Shown: positions 49,727 through 58,275, numbered from the stretch's first letter. The stretch: DNA of 64,000 nucleotides from Minwuiaceae bacterium (GCA_028278525.1 JANQEE010000017.1:1-64000); one strand, 5' to 3'. A program made the numbers and translations. The notes: generated by a model from the sequence alone, not told the origin.

Positions 49727-50073
49727 TGCCGCTGACCAAGGACATGGTGCCCGGTTTGGTCGCAACCGGCGCGTCGGCCCGTGTCGACGCGGACGTGGCG
49801 CCCAAGGTCAAACCCGGCGACACGATATCGGTGCGCAACATCAACCCCGTCGGACACACCCGCCTGCCGCGCTACATTCGCGGCAAGAAAGGAACCGTCG
49901 ATCGCGATCACGGTGTGTTTGTCTGGCCGGACACGGCAGCTCACGGGCAAGGAGAAACGCCGCAACGGGTCTATAGCGTCTATTTCACCGCCCAGGAATT
50001 GTGGGGCTCGGACTACCCCGACAACGATCGTCTCTACATCGATCTTTGGGACAATTATATCGACCCGGCCTAA
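49726..50073 (+). CDS. nitrile hydratase beta subunit, C-terminal half (cluster 2)
   Basis: A 115-residue SH3-like barrel matching the C-terminal half of nitrile hydratase beta: VDADVAPKVKPGDTISVRNI, HTRLPRYIRGKKG, DRDHGVFVWPDTA, YSVYFTAQELWGSDY and LYIDLWDNYIDP. The metal-site Arg region is conserved. An AAGGAGG site precedes the ATG within the end of the upstream gene. With the N-terminal half it rebuilds a full beta chain. The next gene starts 44 bases downstream. Confidence 0.9.
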   Translation: MPLTKDMVPGLVATGASARVDADVAPKVKPGDTISVRNINPVGHTRLPRYIRGKKGTVDRDHGVFVWPDTAAHGQGETPQRVYSVYFTAQELWGSDYPDNDRLYIDLWDNYIDPA

Positions 50074-50117
50074 GCGCCGGACCGGCTGCTTAAGGCCGGC
50101 AAGCAGCGGAGAACATC

Positions 50118-50723
50118 ATGGCACGGGTTCGCGACATCGAGCTTGACGAGGTACCGGAAGACGTCCGGCCGGTATACGAACGCTTCGCCCGGGAGTACGG
50201 ACCGTTCCTCAATCAGGTACGCGTCTTTGCGCACCGGCCCGTCGCGGTGAAGCACCTTATGGGCTTGTTGCTGGACCTCGCGGACGAGGCCGTGCTGTCG
50301 AAACGGTATCTCGAGATCGCCCTCGTCGCGGTATCCAAAATCAACGAATGCACCTATTGCGTCGCCCACCACACGCCGCGCCTCGTCGAGTTGGGTCTGG
50401 CGCCGGAAACCGTCGCCAACATTCTCGAAGAGGACTGCCCAGGTTTGGACGACGTCGACCGCCTGGTGCGCGACTATGCAGTGCAGGTCACCAACAACCC
50501 GCAATATATGCGCGACGCCATCTTCGAACGCTTAAGGCAGCACTTTACCGAGGAACAGATCGTCGAACTGACCCTTCGCACCGCGCTTTGCGGCTTCTTC
50601 AACCGCTTCAACGACGCCATGCAGATCGGCATGGAAGACGGCGCGGTGGCCGATATGCTGGCGGCTACGGGGTCGGGCGAAGGGCTGAAAGAGTCCGCGC
50701 CAGCGACCGCTGCTGGAGACTAG
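50118..50723 (+). CDS. AhpD/CMD-family protein with peroxidase-type CxxC
   Basis: A 201-residue carboxymuconolactone decarboxylase-fold protein of the alkylhydroperoxidase (AhpD) type. The active-site block NECTYCVAHHTPRLVELGL (residues about 75-93) contains the CxxC and downstream His of AhpD-like thiol peroxidases. Its gene directly follows nitrile hydratase cluster 2 and is probably co-transcribed, perhaps protecting the oxidised cysteines of the enzyme or handling a by-product. The other CMD protein in the window (30936-31526) lacks these cysteines. Confidence 0.88.
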   Translation: MARVRDIELDEVPEDVRPVYERFAREYGPFLNQVRVFAHRPVAVKHLMGLLLDLADEAVLSKRYLEIALVAVSKINECTYCVAHHTPRLVELGLAPETVANILEEDCPGLDDVDRLVRDYAVQVTNNPQYMRDAIFERLRQHFTEEQIVELTLRTALCGFFNRFNDAMQIGMEDGAVADMLAATGSGEGLKESAPATAAGD

Positions 50724-51111
50724 GCCGTATACCCATAAAAGGCGACGTCCGGTTTACGAGGCAGACCGGGCATCCGCTCCAACTGCGCAGACTTCCAGGA
50801 TTAGCCAGAAGCGGCCCTTGGGGTAAATCCCGCTATCGGCCCAGAGCTGCCGTTCCTCCGTCTCCGACCGAATGTCCGCATCGCGCTCACCCGGACTGCT
50901 CAGGCTCTTCGGCGCGGATCCGGGAGCTGCTCTTCGATACGGCTGGCGCCGACCGGCAGAAGGATGTGCGAAACAATGGATCTCAGCCCCAACCGCAGGA
51001 GCGAACGCTCACCTGTTCCTCAGAGAACGGCATGAATGATTACATGAATAATTTGCGCTTGCTTTTGTAAAAATCTTCGATATAGATACAGAAAACCGAT
51101 GAGGATTGAGC
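50724..51111. other. intergenic boundary before the accessory island
   Basis: No convincing gene occupies these 388 bases. The frame continuing from an alternative reading of the AhpD gene stays open but gives an unnatural Arg/Pro-rich peptide. The last 60 bases become AT-rich (TTTTGTAAAAATCTTCGATATAG) and should contain the island promoter. No repeat or attachment site was identified at either island edge. Confidence 0.4.
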
Positions 51112-51702
51112 GTGTCGTTCCCCAACCAAACCACCGTGCGCCCCATATTGGACGAAATACGCGATCAGATGGTCTCGGCCATTCTTCAGGCTTGGGACGA
51201 CTGGATGGCTAGCGATTACATTGGCGTCTGGCGGTGTAAACGCAGTCGCGCCAATTTCGTGTGGGAACAGATTATCGATCGTGCGCAAGCCACACTGATG
51301 GACCACGATGCTGTCCACGTGATCGACGGCAACGAGACAATGAAGTTCCTCGTTCGGGATACGGTGTTGTTTCGGTTTAAGAAGGCGGACGAGACGGGCC
51401 GCTCCTCAAATGTCGCAACGCAACTGGCGCTCGCGTTCCACGACCATGAACAGGATTTGCTCGGCCTGCCGGAGGAACAGCGCGTTGAGGTCGTCTACAA
51501 ACTGAATCGGCTGGAGACGCAGATCGTGGACATTTGCGTCGTCGCTCGCGATGGCGATCGGATCGCCTGGGAGTACAGCCTTCTGGATGCGGGCGAGGCT
51601 GCGGTTCCGCTGCCGATGCCCGAGCCGAAACCCGAGCGTGCTGCTGCGGCGATCGTCAAGCTCAAGGGCGCCACGGACGACCATAAGAAGCGTCAAGACT
51701 GA
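51112..51702 (+). CDS. first gene of the accessory island, unknown function
   Basis: A 196-residue soluble protein. A helix-rich N-terminus (PILDEIRDQMVSAILQAWDD) is followed by VWRCKRSRANFVWEQIID, a HDAVHVIDGNETMKFLVRD segment and a proline-rich C-terminus. The GTG at 51112 with GAGG seven bases upstream is preferred; a TTG six bases earlier is in frame. Its stop overlaps the start of the XRE-ImmA/IrrE gene (TGATG), so they are translated together. Such small partners of ImmA/IrrE regulators are often toxins or sensors; this one is unassigned. Confidence 0.65.
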   Translation: MSFPNQTTVRPILDEIRDQMVSAILQAWDDWMASDYIGVWRCKRSRANFVWEQIIDRAQATLMDHDAVHVIDGNETMKFLVRDTVLFRFKKADETGRSSNVATQLALAFHDHEQDLLGLPEEQRVEVVYKLNRLETQIVDICVVARDGDRIAWEYSLLDAGEAAVPLPMPEPKPERAAAAIVKLKGATDDHKKRQD

Positions 51703-52772
51703 TGCCTGCCGGTTTCAACCAGGATCTGCTGCGGATAGCGCGGCAGGCGCGGGGGTGGAGTCAGACAGAGCTTTCGACGCGCTCAAGGGTGTCACAGGCC
51801 AATCTGTCGAAGCTCGAGAACGGGCTGATCGGCCCGACCGAAGACGTGCTAAAAAGCGTCAGCGAAGCCTTGGGTTTCCCCGTCGATTTTTTCTTCCAGA
51901 GCGACCATGTCATCGGCCTGCCAATGAGCGTCCAGTACCGGAAGCGGGCGAGCGTCGGCCAGAAGGCGATTGAGCGTCTTGAAGCCGAACTAAACATCAG
52001 GATCCTGCACATCCGACGGCTGCTTGATGCTGCCGAACTGGAGCCAGAATTGTCCTTGCCGCGTCTTGATGTCGACGAGTACGGCGGCGGCCCGGAGCGT
52101 ATCGCCGATCTCATCAGGCGCACCTGGCTCGTGCCGTCGGGACCGATCCGCGAGCTTGTGGCATGGGTGGAACGAGCCGGGTGCATCGTTGTCCATTGCG
52201 ACTTCGCCGCGCTCAAGGTCGATGGCTTCACGGTTCAGGTACCGGACATGCCGCCGTGCATCTTTCTGAACCGCAACATGCCGGCTGATCGGCAGCGATT
52301 CAGTCTCGCGCACGAGCTCGGGCATGTCGTGATGCACCAGGTTCCGTCACCCGAAATGGAAGACGAGGCGAACGAGTTCGCGTCGGCGTTGCTGATGCCG
52401 GCACGAGGAATTCGCCCCCATCTTTCGGGGCGGCGTCTCACGATCCAGAGGCTCGCCGCCTTGAAGCCGGTCTGGCGCGTGTCCATGGCAGCGCTTCTCT
52501 ATCGGGCCAAAGAAATCGGTGCGGTTACCGAAAACCAGAGCCAATACCTTTGGCGGCAGATGAGCGCGATGGGCTACCGCAGAACGGAGCCACCCGAACT
52601 CGATCTCAAGGTAGAGATGCCTAGGGTACTGCCGGAGATCGTGCGGCTGCATTTGGAAGATCTTGGGTATGGCTTGTCGGATCTCGCCGAGGCGCTCCGT
52701 TCGAGTGAAGAAGATGTGCGGGCCTTACATCCGCTACCATCTACCTCCCCGCACCTACGCCTTGTGAAGTAG
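51702..52772 (+). CDS. XRE regulator with ImmA/IrrE metalloprotease domain
   Basis: A 356-residue fusion of an N-terminal Cro/C1 helix-turn-helix (residues 8-62, RGWSQTELSTRSRVSQANLSKLE-type pattern) and a ImmA/IrrE-type zinc protease with the HELGH motif at 204-208 and a downstream EANEF helix supplying the third ligand. ImmA cleaves phage-type repressors and IrrE controls stress regulons, so this protein may sense and switch the island by proteolysis. It is coupled to the preceding gene and ends 12 bases before the Mrr-STAND gene. Confidence 0.85.
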   Translation: MPAGFNQDLLRIARQARGWSQTELSTRSRVSQANLSKLENGLIGPTEDVLKSVSEALGFPVDFFFQSDHVIGLPMSVQYRKRASVGQKAIERLEAELNIRILHIRRLLDAAELEPELSLPRLDVDEYGGGPERIADLIRRTWLVPSGPIRELVAWVERAGCIVVHCDFAALKVDGFTVQVPDMPPCIFLNRNMPADRQRFSLAHELGHVVMHQVPSPEMEDEANEFASALLMPARGIRPHLSGRRLTIQRLAALKPVWRVSMAALLYRAKEIGAVTENQSQYLWRQMSAMGYRRTEPPELDLKVEMPRVLPEIVRLHLEDLGYGLSDLAEALRSSEEDVRALHPLPSTSPHLRLVK

Positions 52773-52784
52773 CGTCGGCCGACG

Positions 52785-55079
52785 ATGCCGGAGTACGATT
52801 TTCATCAGCTCTCACCTCACGACCTCGAGGTGCTGACCCGTGACCTCCTGCAGGCTCAATACGGTGTTCAGATCGAGAGTTTCAAGACGGGAAAAGATGG
52901 CGGGATCGACCTCCGCTACGCATCGGGGCCGGCCGAGACAATCGTGCAGGTAAAGCACTATCTGCGGACTGGGCTTGCTGGCCTGCTGCGTGATTTGAAG
53001 ACCGAAGCTGCCAAAGTTCGCCGGTTAGCCCCCAGCCGCTACTTGCTGGTCACCTCTGTTCCCCTATCGCCGCTCAACAAGGATGAGATCGTTCGGACTA
53101 TCGGACCAGATCTTCTGCAACTGGCCGATGTCGTCGGGCCTGATGACCTCAACAACTTGCTGGACCAGCACCCGGAAGTCGAGGGCCGCCACTACAAACT
53201 CTGGCTGGCGAGCCGTGGGGTTCTTGACCGGGTAATCAACAATGCAGCCGTTACCCGGAGCGAGTTCAAGGTGCGGCAGGTCTATGAACAGGCCAAGCGC
53301 TACGTGTTAAGCGACGCTTACCCAAAGGCGCTAGATATGCTCGCCGAGGAGCGGGTGGTCATCATCTCGGGTGCGCCAGGGGTCGGCAAAACGACGCTGG
53401 CCGATCTGATCCTCTATTCGCATCTTGAGCAGGGCTATCAGGCCGTCCTCATCCAGCGCGATGTCGAAGAGGCTGAGAAGCTGTTCCAGCACGGTTTACG
53501 GCAAATCTTCTACTTCGACGATTTCATGGGGGCAACGTTTGCTGGCGACCACGCTGGCAGCGGACCCAGCCTCAGCGACCGCGCGCTGCTCAACTTCATC
53601 GCCATGGTCAGGGCAACCCCGGACGCCCGACTTGTGCTAACCACCCGCGAGCACGTCTATGCCCAGGCGCTCGGACGATCCGAACGTCTGCGCCATGCAG
53701 ACTTGAATGACGTGCGGATCTTGCTCGGCATGCCAAGCTACAGCGTGATGCAGCGTGCGCGCATACTATACAATCACTTGTATTTCAGCGATTTGCCCGA
53801 CGCCTATCGCGACGAACTGCTCCGTGACGATTTTTACATGCGCATCGTCAAGCACGAGAAGTTCAACCCCCGCTTGATCGAGTGGCTGTCGTCCTATCGC
53901 CTGCTGAAGAATGTGCCGTTGGAACGGTATCGGAGTTTCATCGACGATCTCTTGCAGGATCCGTCCGAGATTTGGCGGCACGCCTATGAGCAGGAGATTT
54001 CAGAGTCCGGTCGTTCTGTTCTGCTCGCATTGCGATCGCTGGGCGGGAAGTGCGGCGGTAGTGCGCTCGAAAGCGCGTTCAGGGATCTGCACGTCTATCG
54101 GGCGAAGCGGTACAACTTCTCCATACGGTCGGACGATCTACGGACTGGTATCCGCGAAGTCGTCAACAGCTTCATCAAGCCTTGGGGAGCTCAAGGCTTC
54201 GAGGTCATCGATCCTTCTGTCCTCGATCTTCTCAATGGAATATTGAGGAGCACGCCTGATAACGCCGTAGATATATTGGCGAGCGCGGCTACGTTCGATC
54301 AGATCGAGCAGGTATGGAGGCTAGCGAAATCCAACCAGAGCGGTGCTATTATGACCGCGCTAAGGCGTGAGGCCGAACTAATTGCCCCGTCAATCGCGCG
54401 CCAGGCAAAAACAGAGCGACGCAGGGCGCTTGACGGCGGTGGCGTAGGCTATTTCGGGCTCACCTTTGAGCGCCGGCTCACAATCATCGTGGAAATGGCG
54501 CAGCGGCTCCGAGTTCCCGAGATCGCAGGACTGATCGCACCGGTCTACGCACGCTTGATTGAAGAATGGCAGTCGGAACGACCCCAAATTAATGACGCGG
54601 TTGAATTGATCCGCGCAATCGACGCAATGCCAGCTTCGATTGCCGACGGGATGGATGCTCTGCGCGAAGCTGTGCTGGACGCCACCCTATTAGAAGCGCG
54701 AACGGGTTGCCGTTCCGACGAACTGCGCGAACTATTGGCTGTGTTCGACACGCAAGAGGCGGGACGCGAGTTCGCGATCGCGCGGGAGAGCTTCGCGAAG
54801 TACCAGAATGACTACTTCGCGGACGAGCTTAGGGAGTGCCGGTCACACGATGAGTTTTCTGGCTTAATTGAAGATTTGGAGCTGTTCCGTGATCAGCTCG
54901 GCGTAGACGTCGATAGGATGATCCAACAGGTCGACGAGGCTAATGCCGAATTCCAGGAGCAAGAGGACCAGTATGCTGATCACATGCAGGACGAATGGAA
55001 GGAACGATTCCGACAAGAGCGCGACAGCAATCGCAGTATTTCGGACATGTTCGGATCTTTGAGTGGCGACCGCTCATAG
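52785..55079 (+). CDS. Mrr-like nuclease fused to a STAND-type NTPase (defence candidate)
   Basis: A 764-residue protein. Residues 1-130 form a Mrr/restriction-endonuclease PD-(D/E)xK domain: an N-terminal LEVLTRDLL helix, GGIDLR (Asp42) and VQVKHY (Gln55, Lys57). Residues 185-330 form an NTPase with Walker A GAPGVGKTT (196-204), Walker B FYFDDF (about 242-247) and a LVLTTREHV arginine sensor, close to the STAND (nSTAND3-like) class. The remaining 430 residues are helical and probably sense the trigger. STAND proteins with nuclease effectors commonly abort phage infection by degrading nucleic acid. The trigger is unknown. Confidence 0.85.
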   Translation: MPEYDFHQLSPHDLEVLTRDLLQAQYGVQIESFKTGKDGGIDLRYASGPAETIVQVKHYLRTGLAGLLRDLKTEAAKVRRLAPSRYLLVTSVPLSPLNKDEIVRTIGPDLLQLADVVGPDDLNNLLDQHPEVEGRHYKLWLASRGVLDRVINNAAVTRSEFKVRQVYEQAKRYVLSDAYPKALDMLAEERVVIISGAPGVGKTTLADLILYSHLEQGYQAVLIQRDVEEAEKLFQHGLRQIFYFDDFMGATFAGDHAGSGPSLSDRALLNFIAMVRATPDARLVLTTREHVYAQALGRSERLRHADLNDVRILLGMPSYSVMQRARILYNHLYFSDLPDAYRDELLRDDFYMRIVKHEKFNPRLIEWLSSYRLLKNVPLERYRSFIDDLLQDPSEIWRHAYEQEISESGRSVLLALRSLGGKCGGSALESAFRDLHVYRAKRYNFSIRSDDLRTGIREVVNSFIKPWGAQGFEVIDPSVLDLLNGILRSTPDNAVDILASAATFDQIEQVWRLAKSNQSGAIMTALRREAELIAPSIARQAKTERRRALDGGGVGYFGLTFERRLTIIVEMAQRLRVPEIAGLIAPVYARLIEEWQSERPQINDAVELIRAIDAMPASIADGMDALREAVLDATLLEARTGCRSDELRELLAVFDTQEAGREFAIARESFAKYQNDYFADELRECRSHDEFSGLIEDLELFRDQLGVDVDRMIQQVDEANAEFQEQEDQYADHMQDEWKERFRQERDSNRSISDMFGSLSGDRS

Positions 55080-55377
55080 CAAAAAGGGAACTTGAGTAGG
55101 GCGTGCAATTCAGCGTCACGTTTTGCTCGAACGGCTCATTCTCAACTTGGCTATGTAGTGACGGTTCCGGACCTGAACGGGACATTGGTCTTTGCCGCAG
55201 CGAACTTCCGCTTTCCGCCCTTACCGCCGTTGAATCGGATGCACCCAATGACCGCGTAGGGTCATCTTGGGATTGTCGGCCCGCGGAGCGCGGTGTCTGA
55301 TTCCGGCGGCGAGGCAGACGTTGAACAAGGGCCATTCGGCATGATTCAAGCGCCCAAAAGGAGCAACCCGCATGCGA
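55080..55377. other. right edge of the island, no gene seen
   Basis: The 298 bases after the STAND gene show no credible reading frame. A stretch around 55150-55260 (CCGGACCTGAACGGGACATTG and ATGACCGC...) resembles fragments of degraded intergenic repeats common in alphaproteobacteria. No terminator with a T run is obvious. The next host-like gene runs toward the island on the minus strand. Confidence 0.4.
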
Positions 55378-55794
55378 TTAGTCCTCGTCGGGGGTACCTG
55401 TGAATTCCTCTACTTTTCCAAGAAAGTCGTCAATTGAGACAGGCTTTGGCAGGTAGCCGTCGAAACCGGCGTCGATCATTCTCTCCTCGTCACCGCGCAT
55501 GGCGAAGGCGGTCACGGCCACGACGGGGATTCCTTTCAGCCGGTGGTCGCTGCGTATTTCAACGACCGCGTCGACGCCCGAAACCCGACCGTCCAGTTTC
55601 ACGTCCATCAGAATGAGATCGGGTCGGTGCTCTTTGGCCATGGAAAGGGCATCGCTGCCGTTTGCGGCGCAATAGGTCTGGAAGCCGTGCACCTCCAGAA
55701 GGTCGCGAAACATCTTACGTGTGTCGAAGTTATCTTCGACGATGAGCACCGATTTCTGCACTTGATACTCCGACCGCCTGGCCCGAGAGTTCAA
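55378..55794 (-). CDS. single-domain response regulator (DivK-like)
   Basis: A 138-residue receiver domain without output domain. The phosphorylation site is intact: acidic pair VEDN near residue 20, Asp in ILMDVKL (about residue 63), Thr/Ala in AVTAFAM and Lys in PKPVSIDD. DivK-type proteins relay phosphate between histidine kinases and control the cell cycle or development; CheY-like proteins act on motors. A TTAACC-containing AT-rich region upstream (55800-55880) could hold a CtrA-type site. Without neighbours the pathway remains open. Confidence 0.85.
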   Translation of the reverse strand: MNSRARRSEYQVQKSVLIVEDNFDTRKMFRDLLEVHGFQTYCAANGSDALSMAKEHRPDLILMDVKLDGRVSGVDAVVEIRSDHRLKGIPVVAVTAFAMRGDEERMIDAGFDGYLPKPVSIDDFLGKVEEFTGTPDED

Positions 55795-56052
55795 CGCATT
55801 CCTTAGCTTATTCGTAACCTATGTTAATAGGGTCTGGTAAACAGAAAATTAATCTCAAATAAGGCCGAATATCCGTAATTGATTATTAACCATATTTTTA
55901 CTCAACCTATCTGCAATACACTGGTTGCTTTTCACGGCGCCGCCAGGCGTTTTGCGAAAAGGGCTCATTCAAGGGTTCCGGGATCCGAGAAACGGTTCGT
56001 CCCCGGTTTCCTGAAATTGCTTAGCGTGACGGACAGGGGTTTTCGAACGAAC

Positions 56053-56469
56053 ATGAGGCTCGATTTCCACGCTATCGGCGCGAGATTTCGCCAAGCCGCC
56101 GACCCTATTCGGGAAATAGTGCTAAGAAAGACAAGCGGCCGGCTGTTCGCGCAACAGGATCGGCAGGTCGACTGGCCGACCCTGCAGTTCCGGGTCGCGG
56201 AATCGATTGAAACCTTTCTCGAGTACTCCGGCAGCAGGGAGTTGTTCACGGGAGACTGGCATGTCGTCATCGACCGGGAACACGATGTGACCCTCACGCG
56301 GGAGCCGGGCTTCCACAGCGATCAGATCTTCGTCGCCAAGGTCGGCAAGCCGAACAATCTCAGCGCCATAAAACGGCTAATGGACATCGAGGGTCCGCAT
56401 CGGCGCAGCATCGTCGATGCGATTTCGACCGAGATCGTGTCTCGCGCCAAGCTTCTGCACGCCGCGTGA
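56053..56469 (+). CDS. hypothetical protein
   Basis: A 138-residue soluble protein from the ATG at 56053 (MRLDFHAIGARF). It contains RLFAQQDRQVDWPTLQFRVA and a GDWHVVIDREHDVTLTREPG block that look like a compact alpha/beta domain, ending in a helix (IVSRAKLLHAA). Upstream codons open a frame from a TTG at 55879 but read as unlikely protein. No known family is recognised. Its right neighbour is a cluster of hairpin repeats. Confidence 0.55.
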   Translation: MRLDFHAIGARFRQAADPIREIVLRKTSGRLFAQQDRQVDWPTLQFRVAESIETFLEYSGSRELFTGDWHVVIDREHDVTLTREPGFHSDQIFVAKVGKPNNLSAIKRLMDIEGPHRRSIVDAISTEIVSRAKLLHAA

Positions 56470-56507
56470 CCGGCCGGTCCACGCCCGCTTGGATATTTGT
56501 TCTAACA

Positions 56508-56674
56508 GGCTGCTGAAAAAGTCGTCGTTTTGTGGCCTGGATGCTTCGAGACGGCGCTTCGCGCCTCCTCAGCATGAGGGCTAGCCTATTGAAAACACGA
56601 CGACCTCATCCTGAGGAAGCCCGCAGGGCCGTCTCGAAGGATGGGCAAACGTTCACCCGCCTTTTTCAGCAGCC
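56508..56674. repeat. 167-bp MITE-like element with 14-bp terminal inverted repeats
   Basis: GGCTGCTGAAAAAG (56508-56521) and CTTTTTCAGCAGCC (56661-56674) are exact inverted copies. Inside, nested inverted pairs (GTCGTCGTTTTG with CAAAACACGACGAC-like sequence, and CTTCGAGACGGCGC...CCTC with its counterpart near 56620-56640) could fold into one long imperfect hairpin. A partial relative occurs at 42148-42216. No coding capacity is present. Confidence 0.75.
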
Positions 56675-56677
56675 CTC

Positions 56678-56741
56678 TAGAGCATCATCCGATCAAACGG
56701 GATCGCTTCGACGATCCGCTTGATCGGATAAAGATGCTCTA
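56678..56741. repeat. 64-bp palindromic repeat (TAGAGCATC family)
   Basis: TAGAGCATC...ATCCGATCAA (56678-56696) pairs with TTGATCGGAT...GATGCTCTA (56720-56741) except for a three-base insertion, and encloses GGATCG-CTTCGA-CGATCC. TAGAGCATC/GATGCTCTA hairpins are abundant intergenic repeats in alphaproteobacteria. The element lies four bases after the MITE-like repeat. Confidence 0.7.
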
Positions 56742-56754
56742 ACTCTTTAAGATG

Positions 56755-56815
56755 TAGAGCAATTTCATCCGAACGGATTGAACCCCTCGGTTCAATCCGT
56801 TCGGATATTGCTCTA
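56755..56815. repeat. 61-bp palindromic repeat (TAGAGCAAT family)
   Basis: TAGAGCAAT at the left pairs exactly with ATTGCTCTA at the right; a further perfect 16-bp stem (ATCCGAACGGATTGAA with TTCAATCCGTTCGGAT) encloses CCCCTCGG. This is a textbook alphaproteobacterial intergenic hairpin repeat. It lies 12 bases after the cardiolipin synthase stop, where it may also stop transcription, although no T run follows. Confidence 0.8.
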
Positions 56816-56826
56816 GCGCCCGCCCG

Positions 56827-58275
56827 TTATAGATACGGCGCAAAAAGCCGCGCGATGCCGTCACGCACCTTTACCGGCAGGCTTCGGTCTTTCAGTTCTT
56901 CCAGCGTCAGCGGGCGCGCGTTGGCCAGTTTTCCCGAAACCAGGCGCTGCAACCGTTCGGCCAGCTTCGGATCGTAACATTCCACATTGAATTCGAAGTT
57001 GAGGCGCAGGCTGCGCGGGTCCCAGTTCGCCGATCCGAACAGCGACCAGGTATCGTCGACCAGCATCAATTTCGAATGATCGAACGGCGCCGGCGACATC
57101 CAGATGCGGCAGCCTGCCAGCAGTATTTCGTCGACCTGCGCCGCGGCCGCCCATTTGATGAAAACCAGATTGTTGGCGTCCGGCAGAACGATGTCGACCT
57201 GCAGGCCGCGCATGGCCGCCAGCATCAGGGCGGTCGCCAGGGTTTCACCCGGCAGAAAGTAGGGCGTGACGATGACAATGGATTTTCTGGCTTCGGTCAC
57301 GGCGCCGAGCATGGTCCATCGCAGCCGATCGAACTCCAGGTCCGGCCCGTCCACCACGCCGCGCGCAACGACGTCGCCGGCGCGGCCGAGTCTCGGGAAC
57401 CAGGCGTCGCCGGTCAGGATTTCGTCGGTCGTGAAAGCCCATTCCTCGGCGAACGTCTCGGCCAGTTGGGCCACCACCGGCCCGTCCAGGCGAAAGTGGA
57501 TGTCCTTGATCGGCGCGTCGCTGACCAGGCTGAGATATTCCTCGCGAATATTCATGCTCCCGGTGAACCCGATATGGCCATCCACCACCATGATTTTTCG
57601 ATGGTTGCGCAGGTTCAAATACGGCATGCGCCAGGGCACGAAAGAGTGCAGGAACCGCGCGACCGGCACGCCGCGCTTCCGCAGTCGGGAGACCGCCGAC
57701 GGGATCGAGTAAAGCGACCCCAACCCGTCGATCAGGACGCGCACCTCGACACCCCTGTCGACGGCGGCCCCAAGGGCGTCGATGAAGAGCTTGCCGGCCC
57801 TGTCGTTGTTGAAAATATAGCTGCAGAGTCCAATCGAGTGACGCGCGCCGTCGATCGCATCGATCATCGCGGCATATGCGTCGTCGCCGTTGAACAGTGG
57901 GGCAATCGCATTACCCGATGTCAGCGGGGTCGGCGTGACCTTGTCGATCAGGTTGGACAGATAGCTCAATTGCCCGACCGTTTCCGGCAGCGGCTCCGCC
58001 CCACTGTCGTGCCCGATCTGGATCTGGCCGGCCGCGTCGGACGGCCGTTCGCGGTCGTGACGCAAACGGTCGGCCCGGCGCCTGATCCGGTTGACGCCCA
58101 GCATCATATAGAGAACGGCGCCGAGAACCGGAGACAGCCAGATCAGACCGACCCAGCCGACAGCCGCCCGTTCGTCCCGCTTGTCCAGGATCACCCGAAC
58201 CGTCAGCACCGCCGACAGAGCCACGACCAGGGCACCGAACAGCTGTGGCCAGAAGTCTCTGACGATCTCTATCAT
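56827..58275 (-). CDS. cardiolipin synthase (phospholipase D superfamily)
   Basis: A 482-residue membrane-bound enzyme that joins two phosphatidylglycerol molecules. Two N-terminal transmembrane helices (about residues 7-27 and 38-60) precede two PLD HKD domains: HRKIMVVDGHIGFTGSMN (about residues 225-242) and HSKLMLVDDTWSLFGSAN (about residues 402-419). Length fits bacterial Cls. The ATG at 58275 is immediately usable. Its gene is followed by the hairpin repeats and stands divergent to the endonuclease/phosphatase-family gene 216 bases away. Confidence 0.9.
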   Translation of the reverse strand: MIEIVRDFWPQLFGALVVALSAVLTVRVILDKRDERAAVGWVGLIWLSPVLGAVLYMMLGVNRIRRRADRLRHDRERPSDAAGQIQIGHDSGAEPLPETVGQLSYLSNLIDKVTPTPLTSGNAIAPLFNGDDAYAAMIDAIDGARHSIGLCSYIFNNDRAGKLFIDALGAAVDRGVEVRVLIDGLGSLYSIPSAVSRLRKRGVPVARFLHSFVPWRMPYLNLRNHRKIMVVDGHIGFTGSMNIREEYLSLVSDAPIKDIHFRLDGPVVAQLAETFAEEWAFTTDEILTGDAWFPRLGRAGDVVARGVVDGPDLEFDRLRWTMLGAVTEARKSIVIVTPYFLPGETLATALMLAAMRGLQVDIVLPDANNLVFIKWAAAAQVDEILLAGCRIWMSPAPFDHSKLMLVDDTWSLFGSANWDPRSLRLNFEFNVECYDPKLAERLQRLVSGKLANARPLTLEELKDRSLPVKVRDGIARLFAPYL

